Source of the DNA: Patella vulgata
Taxonomy: Eukaryota; Mollusca; Gastropoda; Patellidae
Assembly: GCF_932274485.2 (NCBI RefSeq)
Contig: NC_065884.2
Span: 72,433,046 to 72,497,045 of the forward strand
DNA: 64,000 bases
Direction: 5' to 3'
Positions 15,501 through 27,500 of the stretch are shown piece by piece (position 1 is the stretch's first letter; every line of letters starts with the position of its first letter). The position numbers and the translations under genes are program-made. The notes under the pieces were generated by a model. The model saw only the letters and a list, made by a program, of their open reading frames with translations. It was not told the DNA's origin and did not search any database.

Positions 15501-18500
15501 TGGCCTGACAAGGACAGCTGTCTAGTCATTCGGATGGGACGAAAAACTGAGGTACCGTGTACATATTGGCGTGCACGTAAAAGATCCCTTGGCAGTTGGA
15601 ATTCGATATAAGATTAGGCCGTAGCGCCGGTGCCCGGGCAAAATTTCCCTCATAGCACACTGTATGGCGTATGCCCGTCTTCATTAGCCCAGTATAGGCA
15701 GCAGAACAGTAGGACGTTAAACCCCATTTCATTTCATTTCTAATATGTTTGATTGAATTCAGCGTTCTATTGTTACTGGGTTTGCGTAATGGCTGCTTGT
15801 CACATGACCCCACGCTTGTACAAAACATTTTAAAACGTATCAATCGGTTTTCTCGGGGTCTTCCGGTTTCCTCCCACTGCTAAAAACCCCTACGCGCAAG
15901 CGGATTGTTGAAACAAAATTAAACCATATATTAGTCCCGAAATGACCTAGTTTGTGTCGAGTGGACGTTACCCCTCCCCCTCTCTCTCTCTCTATCTCTC
16001 TCTCTCTCTCTCAAAACAAACATACACAGATCTGTAGTCCTATAATACAGGATAATAAGATATAATAAGATAGGCATGTAATGGTAATGGACGCTGGAAT
16101 TTGGTGGTGTTCGCAAGACTGTCAATGACTTACTGTTCACGTTGTCGGTTTCTACTTGTTGTGTGAGTTGCCGTCTTCCTTCTTTAAATATTTAACTCAT
16201 TTTAATTAGGTAAAATAGGTATCACCTTGAATATTGACTGGCAGGAACCAAAAGATCCTTATAACCCAGACGATATTGAAGCATCTGAATGGGCTATACA
16301 AACATTCCTTGGTTGGTTCGCTCATCCAGTCTATATTAACGGCGATTATCCAGACGTAATGAAGACAAAGATTGCTACGATTAGCACAGAACAGGGACTA
16401 AGTAAATCAAGATTACCTGAATTTACTGCGGCTGAAAAGGCAAGGATTAATGGTTTGTATTTTAATTCCTTATTCATGATAAAATATCCAGGGCATATTT
16501 TACACGTTGTCTTTGGTGTACATTATACCTCTGATTTTTATACCATTCGAAGGACATTCGTCTCATGTGAAGGTCATGTGAAGGATCTCCGTCCTGCACC
16601 ACTGACAAGGGGAAACCAGACTGGATACATTCTCTGTCGGGACCAATCCCGGGACGTCCTAGTTAGTGCCCTGTTACTCACATCATGTCAAGGATACTAT
16701 CTTCTTGCCGTGAAGCATCCCAATGAGTTGAAATTTACTCTGATAATGATTTGTTTATCAGCTTCTCATGTTTGTCTGTGTTATATGTTTAGGTACATCT
16801 GATTTCTTTGGTATCAATTCATATTCCACCAACCTGGCCTATAAAGATGACCCAAGTCGAGCTGGTAAAGAAGATCCAGACTACTTTAAAGATCGTGGTA
16901 TTCTCTCAGATGTTGATCCGTCATGGCCGGGGTAAGTAGAGAGGGTTTACTTATATCGTTCTGTCCTGGATAGAAGATAGGGGGGGGGGTACTCATATTG
17001 TCATAGTCAGGGTAGGTAGAGAGGGTTTTCTCATATTGTTCTGTACTGGGTAGGCAGAGGGGCTTTCCTCGTAGTGTTATGATGGCGTGAACAGATAGAC
17101 AGGGTTTCCCGATAATGTCATGGTCAGGGTAAGTCGAGAGGGTTCCCTCATAATGTCATGGCTGGGGTAGGTAGACAGGGTTTATATCGTTCTGTCCCGG
17201 GTAGGTAGAGAGGGTGCCCTCGTAGTGAAATGGCCTGACCAGGTAGACAGAGTTTCCTCATAATGTCATGACCGGGGTAAGTAGAGGGGTTTCGCCCAAC
17301 ATTATAATGTACCTCTTTATTATGGAATCACGTTGTGGTCATTTTATAATCTCGACTTTTCGCCGTGTTTTATCGCATTCTCAATCCCTCTCTGGACTTG
17401 GCTGCTTCTCGCTTCCAGGACTGCTTGACTACCGCAACGTGACATAAGTAAATATACCAGTGATTGTAATTTATATTTTAATGTAACCGTTCTAATAATA
17501 ACGAGAATGGAAAACAAAAATGACGCATGCATTAAAACAGTGTAAACTTTAACTTAATATCATCCAAAGTCTCAACATTGATATATTCCACAAGTCATGC
17601 CAAACATTGAAGACCTATTCTTATCTGGAGAGCATGCGCAATAAATACTATCGGTGAAAACTGGAATAACCAGACGCTAGAGGTTGTCATTTGATTGGGA
17701 CTTATGTCGTATTTCGCCGAACATAACTGATTTGAAATTAGAGGAAAAACGGAAACGATTGAATGTAAATCAGTTTGTATACATTCATATTACATTACTA
17801 TATGCGTTGCGACCCATTTCTGTCGATTTCTAGGTCCCAAATATTAACGATTTAGCTGCTTAAATGACGAATGGGCCTTTAACTCGACAGTTAAAAAATC
17901 TGGCAGGTGCTCTGAAACGTCGAATTATAATTATCCCGTGAGCTAAGACAATATCCTACCTTGTTTTACTCTCTCTGCCAATTTGTGTTACTGATATAGA
18001 GGGCAGTATCAGTTTGATTGTGGTGTACTCTAATCCGCCCAGAGTCACGTGATGTATTTCCAAGAAACCCAGAAATAAGCATTTACATACATTTAATAAT
18101 ACAATTGCTTGACATCATTTAGGTCAGGTTCAACATGGTTAAAAGTTGTACCTTGGGGACTCAGGAAGATATTGAATTGGGTGAAAAACAATTATGGAGA
18201 TCGGGAAATTCTCATCACTGAAAATGGCGTCTCTGATAATACCGGAACACTACAGGATTCACAAAGAGCAGCGTTTATTAGAAACTACACCAATGAAGTC
18301 TTGAAAGGTAAATAATAAGTTTAAAGACCCAGCATGCCATAATGAAATTTAAATCTTTTTCATATTAAAATAGTACACATGTTTCACGTTTGAGATATGT
18401 TTGAACGAAGGTTAAGATGTTTTATGCATTTCACAGCTACACATTTATTAGGAAAAAACTATTTATTGCACTTTTCATATATGACTGCCAATTTGTCAGG

Positions 18501-21500
18501 CTACAAATATAGGAAAAACTTATTGTTGCATTTCTTTATTTTAAATTACAAATTTATTCCGAAAAACTCATTGTTGTACTTTGGGGGTTTTTTAACTACA
18601 AATTTATTGGGGAAAAAAAACGCCACATTTTCTTTTTATCTACAAATTAAATATACATTATGTAAGAACTAAATCTGCCTATTGCAGGTCTGTCTTTAGG
18701 CTTGAAACATTTATTTACATGAAAAGACCTTAATCAACTCTTGTGTGTCGGATTTGAATCGGATCTGCTGCTCATCGCTCATTGATGATTAAATCCAAAA
18801 ATGGATAATCGAGACTATGTCTTTTATTGTACCGACTTTAGTGATGATGATCGAGGCTAGGCCCACAATTCAATCGCTAATATCTCGGTTCAGAGTGGAT
18901 CAATTTGACTGGAATGTTCAGCATATTCTTTTTACATTATCTTATTGTGAATGCCCCTTTAAGAATAACATTTTGTTTATTGTTTTAAGTATATAAATCA
19001 GTGAAATGTTTGTTTTCTTTTGAAGCTGTAAAATATGATGGAATAAATGTTATTGGTTACACGGCGTGGTCTCTCATGGATAATTTCGAATGGCAAAGTG
19101 GATATACAGAACGGTTCGGATTATACCAAGTGGATTTCGATGATGCAACTAGAACCCGGACACCAAAATCTTCAGCTCAAGAGTTTCACAAAATCATCGT
19201 CGATCACGGTTTTCCTACTGAGTCTAAAGCCGAGCCGTATCAACCTTCACCCCTACCATACCAGGATACATTTTTGTATAACCAACGCTTCCCAAAGGAC
19301 TTTTCATGGGGAGTTGCCTCTCAGTATTTTCAGGGTGGGTTCGGATGGGATTCGACAGGTAACTATATTTGTGGTTTGGTTGATTTGGTTTCTGTTGTTA
19401 TAATAGACATCATGTTAAAAATGATGAGTTAGCTTATAAAACACGACATGCTCAAATGATGGGCTGTCTTATGTTTTCGCATAATAGACGTCATCTTCAT
19501 GAGTTGTTTTATAGCATACGCCATGTTATAAAGTAATGAGTTTTATAATATACGTCATGCCCACATGATGAGTTGTCTCATAATAGACGCCGTGTTAAAA
19601 ATGATGAGTATACTTATAATAGACGCCACGTTCAAATCACCCGCTTAGCTGTCTTATAATAGACGCCAAATTAATAGGTAAATACAAAGGGATTCATAAC
19701 GAATTATACTGTTGTCGGCCTTTTTAAGATTCTAAGTTGAACAAGGATCTTCCATTTGTAACTTAAAAACTTGACTAATGTTTCAGATTAGCTGATGTTT
19801 ATACGAGGTCGATGTGAACTTTTAACCAAACTATATGAACGTGGGACGTCTTCTGCGGTTACCTGTTCTTCTGATCTGTATATGGTGCAATGTTTGTTCA
19901 TGAATTAAACTATTCAACTTAGCTGCCCGATTTCATTGACACTTAAACATATGTTAACGATCAATAAAATAGGGCAATTCGGTGAGAGTTAATCCCCAAA
20001 CAATGATACTTCGTAGCCCGAACGTCGACCATCTTGACAATGGCTGCCATCTTGACAATGGTTGCCATCCTGACAATGGCTGCCATCTTGGATTTTCGAA
20101 TGGCTATTTAACTTTTTCCAAGGCGATATCACCTCGGTGGAAGCGGACGTAAAATACAACTAACTCACACAGTGTTCACAGTGTTCAGGTTTACAGTTTT
20201 CTTCAATAATTTATAGTTTTATGTTTATGTTACAGTTAATGGAACCAGTCTGGATGTGATAATTAATGATGATGATCTCAAACCTGATACTTCTAGAGAT
20301 GATTTATATCGGTTTGCGTTCAATTCCCTTAATAACATGGCGGAGAGTCGAACAAAACTAAAGGCAAGTTAATTTATTCATAATGACAATAGAGATGGAT
20401 TTTATTAAGCATACATGGTGGGTGACTGATAGGTTTATAATTGCTTGGTCTGACTAACATATTTGACTATAATGACTATTAGATTTACTATGAACTAAAT
20501 ATAAAGCAGAACACTTTAATGGAGACGTGTCCATCATAATCACCGTCATCTTGCCCCTTGTCCGTTAAAGTAGAATTATGGGAGATAAGATAAAGAGTTG
20601 ACTATTCTAGCTATAATAGTTAAAACAAAAACATAACGAAAATAGAATATGCTGCAAATTTCAGTCAACTTGCTCCACCCTGAACCCGGATATTAGCTTT
20701 TGAATTTTAGTCTATCCTCGATCATCATTACTAAAGTCGGTACGATAAAAAACATAGTCTCGATTATCCATTTTGAGGTTTAATCATTTTTCAAAAACTG
20801 TGTTCCAATCCACTAAATATCGTAGGCTAGCGATGACATCGAGAGTTGATTATAGTGTGGATAAGTTAAATAATGTCTAATTAATAATTTAGATAACATT
20901 TCAATCCTAAATAAAGACTTGCAATGGGCAGATTTACCTCTTGCATAATGTATGTTTAATAATGAATTTGTGTTCTTTTAATTGTTAACAGGCAAATCAT
21001 GTTTACACTTCGATCGCATGGCCTGTGATGTTTCCTGATCGTACCATTCAAGATGTGGACAACGTAACATTAATAGCCATGAAGAGTTTTTTAAAACAAT
21101 TGCCCATTGGTAATACCACGATAACAATCTTCACCTGGGATTTACCGAACATCCCGGAAGTTAAAGACAACGGTGGTTGGTTAAATGAAAGCAATATCGA
21201 CATTTTTGTGGAAATCGCACGAATTTATTTTGATGCGTTTGGGGACACGGTGAGTACTATTGTTCTGCATCTTCAGGCGTTCGTTCGTCAGTGGTTATTT
21301 ACGTTCGCTTCCGTTGAGGGTGTTGTCACCCATTTACAACATACTTCTAATACTTGGACAGCGTTGGACTGCAGCAACGGGACGAATGAAGACGTGCCTC
21401 CGGAATAACTCGCTGATAATTGGAAACCAGACAGACAAAATCTTGTGTGACTTTCACTGAAAGCACCGGGCTCGAACCTGGAACCACCTGTTTAGTATGC

Positions 21501-24500
21501 CAGTACAATATTCACTGAGCTGCCATGGTCACCTGTGTTACATATGAGGACTACAAATTGGATGTTCCGATTTTAAAATTGTCTTGTCTGAAGGCTAAAA
21601 TGGATAGTCCAAGGCCTTGATTCGGAAGTTGCTGATATTGCCTTGTCAACAAGGTTCTATCCAGATTCATTCTGAAAATTGGAACAGACTTCCAGCTGCT
21701 TCATATAAAATTGACATTTGAGGAGACTGGCGAAAATGAATCAAGGAGCGCACTGGTGGAGTTTAAAGGGATTTAATGATTATTAGTATTTTATTTACGT
21801 AGGCAATGTTACTCTTTCTCGATTTCCTGCTGCCAGGTGGTCTTTGACGTGCACACCGGTGTGTACAGTTGACAGCTTGGGCCAAATTAAAGACAGCAGT
21901 AAAGAAATTGAATAAAAAAGACACCCAACATTATTCCCATAAGAATCAAAACGCTAACACAACGTGGGACACCATGTACCATTATGTATTTTATCTTATA
22001 AAGATGCATTATGTAAGATTTAGATAAAGAGATGGCAATTCATATTATAATAGATAAAGTAAAATGAATTTATTGAAAATGTCGTTCAGATTGCTCCAAT
22101 GCGAGCGAAGATATTAGCTTTTGAATGTTTGACCAGATGTGTGCATTAATTGCAACCACCCACTAGCTGTTCGAAGCTTAGCCTTGCTTCACCAAATTTA
22201 GATTAAATCAAAATATGGCTGCACCGTTCTAATCTACTTAATATCAAAGATATCAGATGGTTCCGAGAGTTTATTATGGTCTTGTCATGTTAATAAAATC
22301 GTAATTAATAATTTATAAAACATTTCAGATCTAATTAAAGACCTGCAATAGGCAGATGTACCACTTGCATAATGTATGTTTAATTGTATTTTTCAGGTAA
22401 AACAATGGGTAACGTTTAATGAACCCCAGCAATATGCTTACCTTATGTATGAATCAGGGAAATTACCACCATCACATGGAAACAGAACAGATGATATGTA
22501 TAAAGCCGTACACAATATGATTAAAGCACATTCTCGAGTCTATCATATGTACCAGAAAGATTTTAAACATAGGCAGAAAGGTATGATCATTTGTATATGA
22601 AAAGTCCAGGGGAAGAACGATCTAGGTTACATTATTGTCTTTTGGCAATTAAAGACTCATCTTTTTTCGACTGTTTATTAGTTGTTAACATTTAAACATT
22701 AGCTGTGTTTTTATCTTGTGTTAAGCGGAGAGCTAAATCCGCCTTGAGCATTAACTTTAATGGATCTGTGCGCTATATAAGAACTCACTATTAAGACAGA
22801 CTTTTGGACGAGAATGCTTGACGCGAACAGAACAACGAATGGGTTTAATTACAACTTCAAAATGACTTCCACTTTTCAGCCAAATTAAGGTCAAATAAAG
22901 GGTACAATTTGCAAAGTCCTTGATTGACCCAATTTTCCATCCAAGTCAATTAAATGAACAATACTTCCTCTTTAATAAAAAAAGAAGTTACTTTTAATAA
23001 AAAAAAATGAATTGTTCTTTGAAAATAAAAGAAAGTAGTTCCTATTTAATTGACCAATCAAATTCATGTAAAGCGAAATCTCCTTAGTAGATTGTGTAAT
23101 TTGATATTTACTGTAGAATGTGTTATTGGGTTATAAAGTTTGGTCTAAGTATGGATATACGTCATGGCAATTACTTAACATTGACATGAGAGTTATTCTA
23201 ATGAAACTTCATTCTGGTTGACCATTTTCGTATTTTTAAATACTCAACTTCATATTTTTGAGTTACACCAATAACAACTTTATAAATTTAATGACCCAAA
23301 TAACTGAAATGAAATAAAATGGGGTTTAACGTCCCACTGTCGTATTCATTTACACATGCAATTTATCACATTTAAAAATTTATAAGTTTATTTATATAGA
23401 CAATTTACACAAATAACATCGTTATAGACTTTTTTTTTATAAACAATATTTTATTCTCCGAAAAGGATTGAGGAACAGGCTAGGCCTATATAGATTTATT
23501 TACACAAACAAGTTACACAAAAAAACAACTTTATAAATTCATTTACACAAAAAAACAACTTTATAAATTCATTTACACAAATAACAACTTTATAAATTCA
23601 TTTACACAAATAACAACTTTATAAATTCATTTACACAAATAACAACTTTATAAATTCATTTACACAAATAACAACTTTATAAATTCATTTACACAAATAA
23701 CAACTTTATAAATTCATTTACACAAATAACAACTTTATAAATTCATTTACACAAATAACAACTTTATATATTTATTTTCCCCCACACACAAACAAATTTA
23801 AATGTATTTACACAAAAGCCTTTTGTTAAACTAAATTTATCTATACAAACTTTTTTAAATTTAAATTTAGTTACTCAAATAAAGCTTTTTTGAGATTTAT
23901 TTACACAAATCTATCAATTTATTTAAATATTCATTATGAGAGATTAGATAACGAGTTGGCAGTTCGCACTATAATAGATAAAAAATAGATAATGTAAAGG
24001 CAAATTGCTGAAAATTTCAGTCAAATTGATCCACTATGAACCAAAAAATAAGCGATCGAAAGTTAGGCATAGCCTCGGTCATCATTACTAAAGTCGGTAC
24101 GACAAAAATCATAGTCTCGATTATCCATTTAATCGTTAAATCGAGAAGGAAAGTTATGCATCAAATCGGATCATAACCCAACAATTATCGCAGGATAGCG
24201 TTGACATCGAGAGTTGATTATGGTCTGAATACGTTAATTAATGTCTAATTAATAGTTTATATAACATTTCAGGCCTAAAGAAAGACCTACAATAGACAGA
24301 TTTAGCTCTTGTATAATGTATGTTTAAACTAGTTTTAAATTCATAAATTTATTTTTATATCAAGCATAATTATTTTTCAGGTGAAGTTGGTTTGATTTTG
24401 AGAAATGATTGGTATGTACCTAAAGACTCTAATAATCCTGGTGATAATGATGCCGTATTAAGAAATCTAGAATTTGAATATTTCTGGTTTGGTGATCCTA

Positions 24501-27500
24501 TATTTACAACTGGTGATTATCCTGATAAAATGAAACAACTTGTTGGTGTTACAAGACTACCATCTTTTACACTGAGAGAACAGAATCTTAATTTAGGTAA
24601 GAATTCAAATACTGCCATAACGTACAGACATTCATATTAAGCTGAGAAAAAACATTTTAATTTAGGTAAGAATTCAAATACCGTAAAAATCAAGTACAAG
24701 CTAAACTGAAATCCTTTGGGGATAAAGCCTTCAGTGTCTGTGGACCGCGCCTATGGAATAACTTACCATTGGAGATACAGACTTCTCATACATTAGCTGT
24801 GTTCAAATCCAAACTCAAAACTCATCTGTTTGTTACGTATTATCAGGATTAGCTATTATCATCCATGCGCTTAGAGCATGCAGTGTGGATGGAGTGAGCG
24901 CAATTACAAATGTACATTATTATTATTATTATTATTTTACATCCACCAGCGTATGTAATTTATGATCAAAATAACATCATACCTTATGTTCAGACCTTAA
25001 ACATCGAATCTGATTTTAACCTTGGAGGTCGCGTGTTCGATCCCTGCATTGACCGAGACCTTCCATTTGTAAGTGGTGCAGGACGAAAGGCCTGACAAGG
25101 ACAGCTGTCTACTCGTGAGGATGGGACGAAAATCTGAGGTCCCGTGTATACATGGGCATGCACGTAAAAGATTCCTTGGCTGTTTGAATTTGATATAGGA
25201 GTAGGCCATAGTGCTGCTGCCCGGGCAAAATTCCCCTCATAGCACACTGTATGGCATCCAGTCGGAGCAGAACAGTAGGACGTTAAACCCCATTTCATTT
25301 CATTTAATTTCTTACAGCGTTATCTGATATTAACTTCATTCATGTTTAGACACAATAAAAGCAAACGGAAATTATACAGGCACGAAATAGACAGCCAAAC
25401 AAATTGAAGTTATTTACAGAAGTGGGGTGGAGTGGGGCGAATTAAGTGCGTCTTTGCTCTGGAACTGTTAAAAATAAAAGTGCATTACGAAAGAAAATCA
25501 AACTATGTGCTACACGGCAAAGCCCAGCTTAGGCATGAACCTGAGGGGCCCGGGTCCAGGACCCCGCGTTTTAGGGGCAAAAATATCATATTATGTAATT
25601 ATTCTTGTATTACAGACCGTTTGATTGTGTGGTACGCATGCGTGCCATTCCAAAGGATATGAAATAATCTTTCCTAGGCAAGCCCAGGGCCCCGCTCCGG
25701 TAAAGCTGGGCTTTGCTAAACGCGTGTCATGGTCAAAGGACAATATATTTTTATAACAAAACGAGTTAAAATAATATAAACGAGATAATAATAAGCCATA
25801 TCTCTATTTTCAGGTGCTTGTGATTTTCTGGGTATTAATCATTATGGTAGCCATGTTGTTAAAGAACGACAACCAGGTGATTCGCCTAATGGGTTTAATA
25901 AAGATAAAGGTGTAACTAATAATGACAGGTAAGTCACGGGTTTCAACAATAATTATATCTTATTCCTTATAAGACATATAGAGGTAGATTTCACAAATTA
26001 AAAACACCTATATGGATATACTACTAATTCTGAATTTATTAACATGCTACGTTTCGATACACTTACAATTATCGTTATCAAGCAAATAATGATATTTAAC
26101 AAAAATGTGGTGCAATATATAGTTAACAATCGGAAACCATGTAACAGATTAATCATTAATTAAGAATTATCAAGATGAGAGAAGTAATAATATGGATAAA
26201 CAATTACAAAGGATTAACAAGACGAAGGACAGTAATGTATTGATAACAATTAGAAACGGGTTGAATTTAGCAGATCAAATTAATAATTATAAGAGATTAA
26301 AGATGGGTTCCCAGAAAAGTATATATCGGGTGGTTATTTCCAATAAAAGTTGGCAATATTGGTATATATGGAAAGTAGAGATATCCAATCTTACTAGAAA
26401 AATACTGGATTCCCGAAAATGTAAGGGTTGCCCTAATCGACAGCCCGACGATTAGGAATTTCTGCACGCGTCATGTCAAAGGTCTCACGCGAACATTGAG
26501 CGCTTGATGTACAAGTTGATAAACTTTATGAAGAGTTAGACGTACAACACTTTCTGAGATAAAAATGACGGGAAAAGACGCGGGTAGTGGATAATCCGAG
26601 AATTTAATTAGGATTCAATATTTGTAATAAATAGTAAGCGATTAAAGACAACATCGTCTTATGTGTGCAATGAATTTTCCTCTGACTCCCAAGACGTGAC
26701 GTAAACATGACCTGGTTTGATCGAATTTTAATAGCAGGGCATTCCTTCGCAATTACAATGTTTGATAAGGATTTGAAGCAAAATTATGACAAATTAATTA
26801 GTTTGAATATGTTTTTAGTCCATATATACTATTAAATCACCCAGTTTGTACGCGGGAATGTATCTTTAACAATGAGAGATAGCAATATATAGATAACAAT
26901 TAAACACTAATTAGCAGATGAAACCATAACTACAAGATGAAAAGGGGGTTAACCTCACAGGCAAGAAATCGAAAACTAGGGTGAATTAGTGATTGATCTT
27001 GCTGAAATCAGACCGGTTTTGAATATGTTGTTATTATTCTAGATATAACGAATTAGTGATAGATCCTACTGGAATCAGACCGGTTTTGAATATGTTGTTA
27101 TTATTCTAGATATAATGAATTAGTGATTGATCCTACTGGAATCAGACCGGTTTTGAATATGTTGTTATTATTCTAGATATAACGAATTAGTGATTGATCC
27201 TTCTGGAATCAGACCGGTTTTAAATATGTTGTTATTATTGTAGATATAATGAATTGGTGATTGATCCTACTGGAATCAGAAAGATGTTAAATGTATTGAA
27301 AGGACGATATGGAGATATACCTATTTATATAGCTGGTAATGGTATAACAGATAACCAAATAGAACACAGTAACATAGATAGATCGACATATATACAACAA
27401 TATACTAATCAAGTATTAAAAGGTACATATTAATAAGTCTATATTTAGACGATTAGATTGATGTGTCCACAGATTAAACATACATTATGCAAGAGCTAAG

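Noticed and set aside
21600-21790. Possible LINE tail (translation NWNRLP)
   Set aside because: Only a few residues match and there is no following KTHLF segment or 3' tail.
23525-23770. Regular 30-bp repeats resembling a CRISPR array
   Set aside because: There are no unique spacers; the units follow each other directly, and the genome is animal.
26192-26455. 87-codon frame in the intron between exons 6D and 7D
   Set aside because: Lys/Asn/Ile-rich translation as expected from A+T-rich DNA; no homology recognised.
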